Source of the DNA: Paenibacillus woosongensis | GTDB lineage: Bacteria; Bacillota; Bacilli; Paenibacillales; Paenibacillaceae | NCBI RefSeq assembly: GCF_009725165.1 | Contig: NZ_WNZW01000020.1 | Span: forward strand, 1-58,970 | Length of the DNA stretch: 58,970 nucleotides | Direction of reading: 5' to 3' | Shown here: one piece after another, positions 33,927 to 43,223 of the stretch | Layout of the letters: each line of letters begins with the position of its first letter | How positions within the stretch are numbered: position 1 is the first letter of the stretch | Program-made: the position numbers and the translations under genes | The notes under the pieces: generated by a model | The model's input: only the letters and a program-made list of their open reading frames with translations | What the model was told of the DNA's origin: nothing | The model's database searches: none

Positions 33927-36686
33927 CTATTTCGTGCGGATTGAGACCGAGCCTTGAATGCCCGGGCTGTACATATCGGGCGTGATTCCAATTAACACAG
34001 AAATCGTGATTTGATCCTTCAGTTCGGCTCCTAGCAGCGGAACCTCCAAATTCTCGGGCCAAGGCAAGAATTGCTTCAGCTGCAGCCTGCCATCCACATA
34101 AATTTCAATATCACCGCTAATCGAATGGAACCAGAGATAAGGCCGCCCCGATTTCTCCACATCCGATATCGGTGCCTGGTTGCGGTAAGTGACATAGCCG
34201 CTGGCGCCACGCAGCATCTGAAGGGCGCCGAAGCTGACATCGACCATCTCCCACGAGTTCATGTCCGTAGGATGAATCATCACGTTCGGATCCGGGCGCT
34301 CCGCAGCAATCTCCTGCGTGATCAGCCAGTTGTTGATATACCGTTCATCTACGGACGGGACGAAAGGCGGCTCCTCAGCAGGTTGAACAGGGATAACATG
34401 AGATGCGGGCTGCAATCCGTCACCTTCGATCGTCAGCACAATGTCCTCCTCTCCAACCTTGCTTTGGACAATAAGCTGGCAGCATCCGTTGAACAAGCTG
34501 CGTTCCGCAGCATAGTCCGGCTCATGGCAGTTCGGGTCTCCATTGCCTACACCAAGGATGACCCCGCTTCCTTTGATGGAGAAGGACATTTTGCCTTGCT
34601 CCGTAGGAACGAACCGACCCTGCCCATCCACCGCATAGACATTGACCGCCATCCCATCCCTGCCGTCGCCGGATAAAGCCAGCTTCTGAGTCTCGACGCG
34701 TACAGTATGAGCCTTACCCGCCGTTTGGATCTCCGCTGCTTTGACGAGCTGGCCGCCCTTATATCCCTCCATCCTGAGGGTCCCCGGCTCATACACGACA
34801 TCCCATTCATATTGCTCGTAAATATCAATAGGCTGCCGGTCGATGAAGACATCGTTCAGGTACAGCGCGACTTCGTCGCAATTTGTATGCGTCATGATTT
34901 TGACCTGCTGTCCCTCTTGGCCGGGCCAATTCCAATGTCCTACAATGTGCAGCACCGGCTCATCCAGCCAGAAGGCTTGATATAAATAGTACGAATCCTT
35001 CGCGAATCCGCAGGTATCCATAATTCCAAAGTGCGTGCTGACACTCGGCCATTCATACGGCGACGGCTCACCGCGGTAATCAAACCCCGTCCATACGAAG
35101 GTGCCCATGACAAAATCACGAGTATTAATGGTCTTCCACGACTCTCTTACACTATTTCCCCAACTGGCCTTCTCTCGATCATAGCTGTCGAATATTTGCC
35201 GGTTGTCATCGCTGATATAGTTGCCGCGGGTCGAAAAGGCGCTGACCGTCTCAGAGCCAATGATTGGCTGCTTCGGATGCTTCTCCCTGAACTTGTCGTA
35301 TCCGCCATTCATATAGTTGAAGCCTACGATGTCAGTAACGTCAGCAGCCCCCTCGTCCTCCATCACTCCGCCATGCATGGCGCCCAGGATCGGCCGGGTA
35401 GGATCCAGCTTCTTCACGGCGCGAATCATCCGTTTCACCATTTTCCGCCCAATCGGCGTCCCTTGCAAAGGCTCCTCATTAAATAGGCTGTAAAATACTA
35501 CAGACGGATGGTTGCGGTCCCGAGTCACCATGTTCTCCAGCTGCCGCAGCCCTTCCGGGGAGCTGTCAAAATTCCTGTTCTCGTTCATGACTAGCATCCC
35601 CAGCCGATCACAAGCATCCAGAAGCTCCGGCGCCGGGTTGTGGTGAGCGCAGCGATACGCATTGCTGCCCATCTCCTTCAAGCGCCGGATGCGATACTCC
35701 TGGATTCCGTCCGGCAGGGCGACGCCTACCCCCGCATGATCCTGGTGATTGCACGTGCCTTTTATTTTGAGCGGCCTGTCATTTAAATAGAAGCCGGTAT
35801 CGGGACAAATGCGGATGGTGCGATATCCGTAATTCGTAACGGCCGTATCCAGCTCTTCCCCATTCACGACAAGGGTAGAGTACAATTTGTATAGATGAGG
35901 GGCGTCCACGTCCCACAATGCCGGATGCTCGATCGGAAGATCCTGCGTAACTGCGAGGGATTGTCCCGCTGCGCAGCTGCCGCTTGCCAGCTCTTCCGCC
36001 ACGATATCGCCGTCTGCTTGCTCGACTCGGGAAATAAGCTGATATTTTACAGCAGCTTCCGTTTCATTCCTAATCGTCGTCTCTACATTCGTAAGCCATC
36101 GACCAGCCTCCTGCCTTATTGGATTCACCCATATGCCGCGATGAGCTATATGAACGGGCGCGGTCTTCGTTAACCAGACATGCCGGTATATTCCCGCCCC
36201 CTCATACCACCAGCCCTCCGATACGGTGGCATCGACCTTCACGACGAGCAGATTCGGCTGATCTCCAAAATAGGCGCGATCGGTAATATCCACGGTAAAG
36301 CTCGTATATCCGCAAAAGTTCCTTTCGAGGATGCTTCCGTTAAAATAAACCGCAGCATGTGTGGCAATCCCGTCGAACTCCAAGAGAAGCTGCTTCCCCT
36401 GATCAACGGGATCCAGTTTGAATTTTTTGCGGTACCAGCCTATCCCGCGGGGATAATAACCGAAGTCTGGAACCCCGTTCTCACGGTCGAGGGGCTGCTG
36501 ATAAGACCAGTCATGCGGCAATTGCACCGTGTCCCACTCGTTGTCGTTCCACTCCATTCCCGCAGGCCCCCGGATCCCGCCCGCTTTGGCAAGACCGTAT
36601 ACCGCCTTATGGCTGCTTTCCTTCGCTTGGACAGGATCCCCTAAATGGAACCGCCAGTCTCTATCCATGCTCAGTCTTTCTCTCAT
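33927..36686 (-). CDS. GH2 beta-galactosidase/beta-glycosidase
   Basis: 919 residues. Sugar-binding domain with LPHDWSYQQP and GWYRKKF at the N-terminus, an Ig-like domain, then the TIM barrel with the acid/base Glu in VFYSLFNEEPL and the nucleophile Glu in PIIGSETVSAF. Extra beta domains form the last 300 residues. No signal peptide, so intracellular. It is divergent from the AraC regulator at 36884, and its promoter lies in the shared 197-bp gap; the regulator may control it. GH2 covers galactosidases, glucuronidases and mannosidases; the substrate is not certain. Confidence 0.87.
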   Translation of the reverse strand: MRERLSMDRDWRFHLGDPVQAKESSHKAVYGLAKAGGIRGPAGMEWNDNEWDTVQLPHDWSYQQPLDRENGVPDFGYYPRGIGWYRKKFKLDPVDQGKQLLLEFDGIATHAAVYFNGSILERNFCGYTSFTVDITDRAYFGDQPNLLVVKVDATVSEGWWYEGAGIYRHVWLTKTAPVHIAHRGIWVNPIRQEAGRWLTNVETTIRNETEAAVKYQLISRVEQADGDIVAEELASGSCAAGQSLAVTQDLPIEHPALWDVDAPHLYKLYSTLVVNGEELDTAVTNYGYRTIRICPDTGFYLNDRPLKIKGTCNHQDHAGVGVALPDGIQEYRIRRLKEMGSNAYRCAHHNPAPELLDACDRLGMLVMNENRNFDSSPEGLRQLENMVTRDRNHPSVVFYSLFNEEPLQGTPIGRKMVKRMIRAVKKLDPTRPILGAMHGGVMEDEGAADVTDIVGFNYMNGGYDKFREKHPKQPIIGSETVSAFSTRGNYISDDNRQIFDSYDREKASWGNSVRESWKTINTRDFVMGTFVWTGFDYRGEPSPYEWPSVSTHFGIMDTCGFAKDSYYLYQAFWLDEPVLHIVGHWNWPGQEGQQVKIMTHTNCDEVALYLNDVFIDRQPIDIYEQYEWDVVYEPGTLRMEGYKGGQLVKAAEIQTAGKAHTVRVETQKLALSGDGRDGMAVNVYAVDGQGRFVPTEQGKMSFSIKGSGVILGVGNGDPNCHEPDYAAERSLFNGCCQLIVQSKVGEEDIVLTIEGDGLQPASHVIPVQPAEEPPFVPSVDERYINNWLITQEIAAERPDPNVMIHPTDMNSWEMVDVSFGALQMLRGASGYVTYRNQAPISDVEKSGRPYLWFHSISGDIEIYVDGRLQLKQFLPWPENLEVPLLGAELKDQITISVLIGITPDMYSPGIQGSVSIRTK

Positions 36687-36883
36687 GTTCTCAAATCCTT
36701 CTCCCTATGATATCCCCATTCTATGAAAATTTAAGGAAGGTAAGTTAGGACAAAAACGGACGGAAAATAGTATAAAATGAACATCCCTCCGTTTAGCTAT
36801 TGTTCTTTTCCTTAACTAGGATTAAGAATATAAATAGTAGACTAATAGACCTATTATTACATCGATGAATTGGAGAAGACACT

Positions 36884-37744
36884 ATGCTGATGCCTTTTCG
36901 ACTGTTCCCGAACCCCTCTTCCCACCCGCTGCCTCTGGCGCTCTATAGCTGTGGACTGCATGAACAGAACTATCAATACAGGCCGATGGGATATCCGACC
37001 TTGCAATGCTTCATTAACTTTGGCGGATATGGTACATTTCACTTTCCCGATGGTAAAGAGCTCGTATTGACTCCCAATCATGCCCTATTGCTGCCAGCTA
37101 AGGCTGCCCACGAGTACTATCCTGGCTCGGGCCAGACCTGGCTTCTGGGGTTTATAAGCATATACGGTACGGCGGTAGAGCCTATGATCAACGGCTTCGA
37201 CCTCCCGTTCATGACCAGTATTCCGCTGAAACCCGCAGCCCTTGATGTAATGAGCCATAAATTAACAACGATCTGGCAAGCTTGTATGAACGACTCCCCG
37301 GGTATCCAGGGGCAGCTGTCTATCCAATTATATGAATTTTTGCTCCTCTTATCCGAGCATGTCATTAGCCATAAGAATCCTATTCTGCCGAACCAGCCCA
37401 AGGCGTCGCAGGATGCGCTGCAGCAGGCCGTTCAATTTATGAAGCAGCATTATGACGAAAATCTGCATATTTCTAATATTGCCCATGCCGTAGGCTACTC
37501 CGTTCAGCACTTTCAGCGTATCTTTCGCGATGCCTACGGGATCGGTCCCCACGCCTATTTGCAGCGCGTCCGCTTGGAGCAGGCCGCGGCTTGGCTCGAG
37601 AGCAATCCTGAATATTCTGTTCAGGAAATCTCTCATCGGCTGGGAATGGAAACCAGCTATTTTATACGTATTTTCAAGAAGAAATACGGGGTAACACCGA
37701 GAAACTACAGGAATGCATATGCCTATAGACATCAATTGCAATAA
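36884..37744 (+). CDS. AraC-family transcriptional regulator
   Basis: 286 residues. N-terminal cupin-type sensing domain (FHFPDGKELVLTPNHALLLPA) and C-terminal double helix-turn-helix (HISNIAHAVGYSVQHFQRIF, EISHRLGMETSYFIRIFKKK, GVTPRNYR). Likely senses a sugar and activates the divergent GH2 gene and perhaps the two-component system 30 bp downstream. GGAGAAG precedes the ATG. Confidence 0.88.
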   Translation: MLMPFRLFPNPSSHPLPLALYSCGLHEQNYQYRPMGYPTLQCFINFGGYGTFHFPDGKELVLTPNHALLLPAKAAHEYYPGSGQTWLLGFISIYGTAVEPMINGFDLPFMTSIPLKPAALDVMSHKLTTIWQACMNDSPGIQGQLSIQLYEFLLLLSEHVISHKNPILPNQPKASQDALQQAVQFMKQHYDENLHISNIAHAVGYSVQHFQRIFRDAYGIGPHAYLQRVRLEQAAAWLESNPEYSVQEISHRLGMETSYFIRIFKKKYGVTPRNYRNAYAYRHQLQ

Positions 37745-37774
37745 CCCTATTTCTGTTCCATTAGGAGTGCAGCT

Positions 37775-39550
37775 ATGTTATTCAAAATCAAGAAAAACAG
37801 CATCATGGTCAAAATGATCACCATGTACACTATTCCCTTTATCCTGCTGTCCCTGATTCTCATCTGGAACAGCCAGAAATCAACGCAAAATATTCAGGAC
37901 AGCTTCATTTCAAATATGTCCCACGCCTTCGACCAAGCTTCACAGGAAATCCAAAGCCGGATTGATATGACGTATGACTTAACCGAGATCGTCAGCAAAA
38001 ATAGCAAAATCATTACGTTCATAGGTGACCCCTTCCTAGGAGATGACGCGGATTTCCTCAGCCAATACCTGGACAGCGTGATTCCAATCATTAAATATGC
38101 GACTGCATTTACGGAAACCGACGACTATTCCATCCGCATCTATATGATGAATGATCAGATTCCAGAGTCCTGGCCTTACTTCTTGCATCTGAAGAGGCAG
38201 GCCTCCAATGCGAAGCTGCAAGCCTTTATGGCACAGGAGAATGAGACGCAAATGTGGCTCAAGCCGGATGACCTCCAGCTCGGGCCAAGCTCCCTGAATT
38301 CCGACCGCAGCAAATACACGCTCCTTACCAAGCTGTACTCTCCTTCACGTGAATTATTGGGACTGGTCGCTGTCATGGTAGCCGAGGATCGTCTGCTCAG
38401 CACAAATGAAGGCGCTTACCCCTCGGATATTACACAATTTCTGTATCACGAGCCTAATATTACGCTAGCCGCTACCGATGTCGATGAAGCCGCCGAAGCC
38501 GAGATTCTGCAGCAGCATTTGACCGAATCAGATGCTCATTTCATTTACGATCAGCATCTCTATTTGTACCGGACATTTGATGCCATACAGCAGACCTTCG
38601 TATACAAGGTATCCCTGGAGCAGCTGAATCAGTCGATTCACAAAAGCATGCTGAACCAATTGCTGCTCATCATTTTCAGCGTAATGCTGCTGATCGTAAC
38701 ATGCTACTTCATGTTCAAGACGATTTTTCTGCGGCTGAATCGCATTGTATCCACGATGAGGAAGGTCATCAACGGCAATCCCCATTTGCGAATCAGCGAT
38801 ACCAAGCCGGATGAGCTGGGACAGCTCGCGCAGGATTTCAACGGGCTGATCGAGACGAATAATCACTTAATCGAACGCATCGTCATGAAGGAGCGGTTAA
38901 GAAAAGAAGCGCAAATCCAAGCGCTGCAATATCAGATCAACCCGCATTTCATCTACAATACGCTGGATATTTTTCGCATGAAGCTCATCAAGGAACGCAT
39001 GTTCAGTACAGCCGACCGGATGGCCGATTTCGGAAAAATACTCCGGTACAATCTCAGCAGCAATACCCTGCATACTACGCTCAAGGAGGAAATCGGGCTG
39101 ATCCGCAAATACGTCAGCCTCCAATCGCTAAGCAGCAGTCAGTCGATCCAGCTCGAGGTTGAAATTACCGAGGAGCTGAAATCGTACCCGGTGATCAAAT
39201 TCCTGCTGCAGCCGATCGTGGAGAACAGCATTAAATATGGGAAAACCGTGCAGAAGGATTCACTGCAGATTCAAGTTCGCTGCTATGTGCTGAAGCAGCA
39301 GGTTCGGGTCGATATTATTGACAATGGCGCGGGGATGAGCGAAGAGAAATTGAACATGCTTAACGAGCATTTTCAAGCTCCGCTTCATTATGAAGAATCC
39401 GCTCCCGCTCCGAATGCTCCCGAACGCTCCATCGGACTATATAATATCAACTCCCGGCTGCGCCTGTATTATGGGGAGTCCTACTATCTCACCATCGAGA
39501 GCAAAAAGAACGATTATACTCAAGTACAGATCAAATTACCCTATGAATGA
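37775..39550 (+). CDS. YesM/LytS-type sensor histidine kinase
   Basis: 591 residues. TM1 near residues 12-30, an extracytoplasmic sensor to about residue 290, TM2, a HAMP domain, then the His_kinase region with the phospho-acceptor His391 in INPHFIYNTL. The ATP-binding part has the N box (FLLQPIVENSIKYG) and G box (DNGAGMS). Membrane-bound; partner of the response regulator that starts 14 bp later. YesM-type kinases in Paenibacillus usually respond to extracellular oligosaccharides and control adjacent ABC importers. Confidence 0.9.
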   Translation: MLFKIKKNSIMVKMITMYTIPFILLSLILIWNSQKSTQNIQDSFISNMSHAFDQASQEIQSRIDMTYDLTEIVSKNSKIITFIGDPFLGDDADFLSQYLDSVIPIIKYATAFTETDDYSIRIYMMNDQIPESWPYFLHLKRQASNAKLQAFMAQENETQMWLKPDDLQLGPSSLNSDRSKYTLLTKLYSPSRELLGLVAVMVAEDRLLSTNEGAYPSDITQFLYHEPNITLAATDVDEAAEAEILQQHLTESDAHFIYDQHLYLYRTFDAIQQTFVYKVSLEQLNQSIHKSMLNQLLLIIFSVMLLIVTCYFMFKTIFLRLNRIVSTMRKVINGNPHLRISDTKPDELGQLAQDFNGLIETNNHLIERIVMKERLRKEAQIQALQYQINPHFIYNTLDIFRMKLIKERMFSTADRMADFGKILRYNLSSNTLHTTLKEEIGLIRKYVSLQSLSSSQSIQLEVEITEELKSYPVIKFLLQPIVENSIKYGKTVQKDSLQIQVRCYVLKQQVRVDIIDNGAGMSEEKLNMLNEHFQAPLHYEESAPAPNAPERSIGLYNINSRLRLYYGESYYLTIESKKNDYTQVQIKLPYE

Positions 39551-39563
39551 GAGGCAATATGGA

Positions 39564-41081
39564 ATGTATAAACTGCTTATTGTCGACGATGAAGAAATCG
39601 TGCGCGAAGGACTTCGGGACATTGTCGCCTACCTGCAGGTTCAGCATATCGGGCAAATCCTGACGGCCAAAGATGGCGCGGATGCGCTGTCCATCATTAA
39701 TATAGAGAACCCGCAAATCATACTCACCGATCTGAACATGCCGGTGCTGGACGGGATTGAAATGATCAAGCAGCTGCAAGGGAAGCATGAGCATAAAATC
39801 ATCGTGGTTAGCGGATATGATGATTTTCATCTGGTCAAGGAGAGCTTCAAGCTGGGCGTGCGCGATTACTTGCTCAAGCCTGCGCATTCAGAAGAGCTGC
39901 TGGAAGTATTGGATAAGATTGTCCGCGAGCTCCGCCAGGAGGAGCAGCAGTACCAGAAGGGCGAGTCGGAGAAAATGTTAACCCAAATGGAGAGAGTCAG
40001 CAGAAGCATGAATTGGGTGCTCCAAAGCGCCGAGCAGGATGAGCATGCTCTGGAACGCATATTCGCCGAATTGGGCCTCAGCCTGCCTTATCCGGATACG
40101 GCGGCAGCGATTCTCTCCCCCATGCATTCCGCCTCAAACGCCGAATCATTGGGCGCCGACTGGGATGCCCTCTTAACTAGGCCGGACACGAATCGTTTAC
40201 CTATGAAGCTTTATTCGTTCTACAATAGACAAAATGATCTTGTCGTATGGATCAATTACGATAGATTGCGGGACCGAAGCTCCGCGGTCAAGCAGGTTCT
40301 GGAGCAATTCCTGGGGAGCACTCCAGAGCTCCCTGTTGTTATTGCCGTAGGCATGACCGTCTCGGCGGCGACAGGGCTGGCTCTAGCCTACCGGAGCGCA
40401 TTAGAAGTACTGAGCTACAAGCTGACCGCAGGACCGCGGTCCATCCTGCTTTACGACGAGATTCTGACAAGGGAGGATCGCCATATCGCCCCTGCGGATC
40501 TGAGGATTTTGACCGAAATCATCGATATGGGCCGGAAGGATCAGGTGCTCCCCTATATTCAAAAGTATTTCAATGATGAATCATTAAGAAGAAGCACCCT
40601 GGACAGCATCCGGAGCAATTATGATGCGATTCTGCAAACCATCCGCTGGATTCCCCGTCAGAAGCAGGATTTCTCTGCCTTTGAACAGAGCGAGCAATTG
40701 CGCTTATACCTCATATCCCGAATACTGCAGACGATCGAGGCGCGCCAGAGCTTGATCCGCAGCTATGATATGGTGGAAATCGCCAAGAAGTACGTCGAAG
40801 AGCAATTGCTCGGCGAGATTAATATGGCTGTGATCGCCAACTACTGCAATGTCAGCTACGCGTATTTCAGCAAGTTATTTAAGGAGAGTACCGGGATGAA
40901 CTTTCAGGATTATGTCACGATGCAGCGGATGGACTATGCCAAGAAAGCTCTGAACGGCATCAATGTCAAAATTTGCGATGTCGCTTCCGCATTGGGGTAC
41001 AGCAATCCAAAAAATTTCACCCGTGTATTCAAAAGTTATTGCGGTATGAGCCCGAAGGAATACCAGAAGCTCATGAAATAA
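39564..41081 (+). CDS. YesN-type response regulator with AraC output domain
   Basis: 505 residues. The receiver domain begins at YKLLIVDDEEIVREGL with phospho-acceptor Asp56 in ILTDLNMPVLDG. A central domain of about 250 residues links it to an AraC helix-turn-helix pair (MAVIANYCNVSYAYFSKLFK; DVASALGYSNPKNFTRVFKS). The ATG at 39564 is preferred, with GAGAGG upstream; an in-frame ATG at 39543 overlaps the kinase gene. It should activate the importer operon at 41296. Confidence 0.9.
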   Translation: MYKLLIVDDEEIVREGLRDIVAYLQVQHIGQILTAKDGADALSIINIENPQIILTDLNMPVLDGIEMIKQLQGKHEHKIIVVSGYDDFHLVKESFKLGVRDYLLKPAHSEELLEVLDKIVRELRQEEQQYQKGESEKMLTQMERVSRSMNWVLQSAEQDEHALERIFAELGLSLPYPDTAAAILSPMHSASNAESLGADWDALLTRPDTNRLPMKLYSFYNRQNDLVVWINYDRLRDRSSAVKQVLEQFLGSTPELPVVIAVGMTVSAATGLALAYRSALEVLSYKLTAGPRSILLYDEILTREDRHIAPADLRILTEIIDMGRKDQVLPYIQKYFNDESLRRSTLDSIRSNYDAILQTIRWIPRQKQDFSAFEQSEQLRLYLISRILQTIEARQSLIRSYDMVEIAKKYVEEQLLGEINMAVIANYCNVSYAYFSKLFKESTGMNFQDYVTMQRMDYAKKALNGINVKICDVASALGYSNPKNFTRVFKSYCGMSPKEYQKLMK

Positions 41082-41133
41082 GCGGTACTATATGAAGCTT
41101 CATGGTGCTTGACGTTCTTCATAGAGGAATTCC

Positions 41134-41169
41134 AGCCTTCACGTTCGTTATGCGAATGCGAAGGCTTTT
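41134..41169 (+). terminator. Terminator after the two-component operon
   Basis: AGCCTTC and GAAGGCT enclose an inner imperfect stem around TTATG and are followed by TTTT. It separates the regulators from the importer operon. Confidence 0.8.
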
Positions 41170-41246
41170 GCACGTCGGTAGATATTTTTCGGATGACGAA
41201 AAATGATACCTTTTCGCAAACCCGAGTCCTGTTTCCCCTTAAATAA

Positions 41247-41258
41247 TGCGCTTACAAT
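41247..41258 (+). promoter_or_regulatory. Weak CcpA (cre)-like site before the importer operon
   Basis: AATGCGCTTACA matches the right half of the CcpA consensus (GCGCTTACA) but the left half (TGAAA) is poor. It lies about 40 bp before the first permease gene, where catabolite repression would be sensible. Confidence 0.35.
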
Positions 41259-41295
41259 TTAGTTATACAGCAAAAAGAGAGGGGTTTAGAGAGAG

Positions 41296-42264
41296 ATGAC
41301 AGACTCGGAGGCTTCTACAGCGAAATCAAATCTGGCTTTGGCACGAAAGAAAGGATCCTCCCGCAATCGTGACCAGCTTTCACTCCAATCGATGATCATC
41401 CCGGGCATCCTGTTTATTCTGATCTTCACGTTCATACCGCTTTACGGCGTCATTATCGCCTTTAAGGACTACAACATCATTACGGGAATCCAGGGGATTT
41501 TCTCTTCGGAATGGGTCGGATTGGCGAACTTCAAGGAATTCATTTCAGATATTAACTTTTGGAACATGCTGCGCAATACCCTCGGGATCAATTTACTAGG
41601 TCTCTGCATCACCTTCCCGGTCACGATCCTGTTTGCATTGTTTCTGAATGAACTCACCTTTCCCCGCTTCAAGAAGCTGACGCAGACGATCACTTATCTG
41701 CCGCACTTTATTTCCTGGAGCATCTTCGGGGGGTTAATCATCAATATTCTATCGCCAAGCAACGGCGTATTGAACTACCTGCTGGTGAATTTCGGCATCA
41801 TCTCCGAGCCGATTCATTTTCTCGCCGAGAAGGATTACTTCTGGCTGCTGGCGGTGCTTACGAATTTAGTCAAGGAACTGGGCTGGGGCGCCATTCTATA
41901 TCTTGCGGCGATTGCCAGCATCGATCAGGAAATGTACGAAGCGGCTTATATGGACGGGGCCTCGCGGTTTCGCCGCATCTGGCATATTACACTGCCGGCG
42001 ATTACAGGCACGATCGTCATCCTGCTTGTCTTCTCGATCAGCAATATTCTGAACAGCGGCTTTGACCAATTCTTCGTCCTGCAGAACCCGCTAAACATTG
42101 ACGCCAGTGAGGTCATCGATACTTACGTGTACAAGGTCGGATTACGGGAATTCCGCATGGAGTATGCAACGGCCGTCGGATTAATGAAGACCGTTATTGC
42201 GTTATTCCTGCTGTACCTGGCTAATTTCATAGCTAAGAAAATAACCGGGAAAGGGATTTTTTAG
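41296..42264 (+). CDS. Sugar ABC transporter permease, LplB-like
   Basis: 322 residues, six or seven membrane helices, with the EAA loop around YEAAYMDGASRFRRIWHITL. The N-terminal 30 residues are polar and cytoplasmic. It belongs to the CUT1 group that, in Paenibacillus, pairs with a second permease and a large lipoprotein and uses a shared ATPase coded elsewhere; no ATPase gene is adjacent here. Regulated, most likely, by the two-component system upstream. Confidence 0.9.
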   Translation: MTDSEASTAKSNLALARKKGSSRNRDQLSLQSMIIPGILFILIFTFIPLYGVIIAFKDYNIITGIQGIFSSEWVGLANFKEFISDINFWNMLRNTLGINLLGLCITFPVTILFALFLNELTFPRFKKLTQTITYLPHFISWSIFGGLIINILSPSNGVLNYLLVNFGIISEPIHFLAEKDYFWLLAVLTNLVKELGWGAILYLAAIASIDQEMYEAAYMDGASRFRRIWHITLPAITGTIVILLVFSISNILNSGFDQFFVLQNPLNIDASEVIDTYVYKVGLREFRMEYATAVGLMKTVIALFLLYLANFIAKKITGKGIF

Positions 42265-42274
42265 GGAGGAACCT

Positions 42275-43165
42275 ATGGTTAGAGATCATTCATGGCCGAA
42301 TCGGCTGTTTAATATGTTCAACGTATTCATCATGGCTTGCTTAATCGTACTCACCCTGTATCCCTTCTGGTATTCCGTCATCGGCTCATTCAATGATGGC
42401 CTCGACTATGCCAAGGGCGGCGTGTATCTATGGACAAGGCAGTTCACATGGGATAACTATAGCGCGCTGTTCAGCGATACCGCATTAGTGAAGTCCTTCG
42501 TTGTAACCTTATCCAGAACGGTGATCGGCACCGTCACCCATGTACTTTTTACGGCCTTGTTCGCCTATGCCTTCTCGCGGAGGAACCTGAGATTTAAAAG
42601 GCTCTATTCAACACTAGGGCTAATGAGCATGTATTTGAGCGGCGGACTGATCCCTTACTTCATTCTGATTAATGCGCTGGGGCTCTACAATAACTTCCTG
42701 GTCTTTATTATTCCGACGCTGTTCAGCTTCTGGAATGTGATTCTGTTCCGGTCTTATTTTGCCGAGCTTCCCGAAGCATTGATCGAATCGGCCAAAATTG
42801 ACGGCGCAGGCGAGTACACCATATTCTTCCGCATTATTCTCTCGCTGTCCAAGCCTGTTATTGCTGCCATTTCATTATTCACGGCGGTCGGACACTGGAA
42901 TGCCTACTACGATGCCATGATCTTCACCCAGGGCGACAGCCTGCAGACCGTGCAGCTGTACATCCTGAAATTGATTCAGAGCACGGAGGCGGCCCTATTG
43001 CTTGCGAATATGTCAGGCTCCCTCGGAGCGGCACAGGGTTCAGTCACCACCACCACCCTGCAGTTAGCCGCCATGGTTGCTGCATCACTGCCGATTGTGC
43101 TGGTCTATCCTTTCGTACAGAAATTTTTTATTAAAGGAATGCTCATTGGTTCTGTCAAAGGCTAG
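42275..43165 (+). CDS. Sugar ABC transporter permease, LplC-like
   Basis: 296 residues, six membrane helices, EAA loop near LIESAKIDGAGEYTIFFRII. The 10-bp gap after the first permease and a GGGAGGA ribosome site show a common transcript. LplC-type proteins are the second CUT1 permease for oligosaccharide import. Confidence 0.9.
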   Translation: MVRDHSWPNRLFNMFNVFIMACLIVLTLYPFWYSVIGSFNDGLDYAKGGVYLWTRQFTWDNYSALFSDTALVKSFVVTLSRTVIGTVTHVLFTALFAYAFSRRNLRFKRLYSTLGLMSMYLSGGLIPYFILINALGLYNNFLVFIIPTLFSFWNVILFRSYFAELPEALIESAKIDGAGEYTIFFRIILSLSKPVIAAISLFTAVGHWNAYYDAMIFTQGDSLQTVQLYILKLIQSTEAALLLANMSGSLGAAQGSVTTTTLQLAAMVAASLPIVLVYPFVQKFFIKGMLIGSVKG

Positions 43166-43223
43166 GCGGTATTTGAGGATTGATGATATTAGATTTATTA
43201 TTCTACACATAGGGGGAAATACC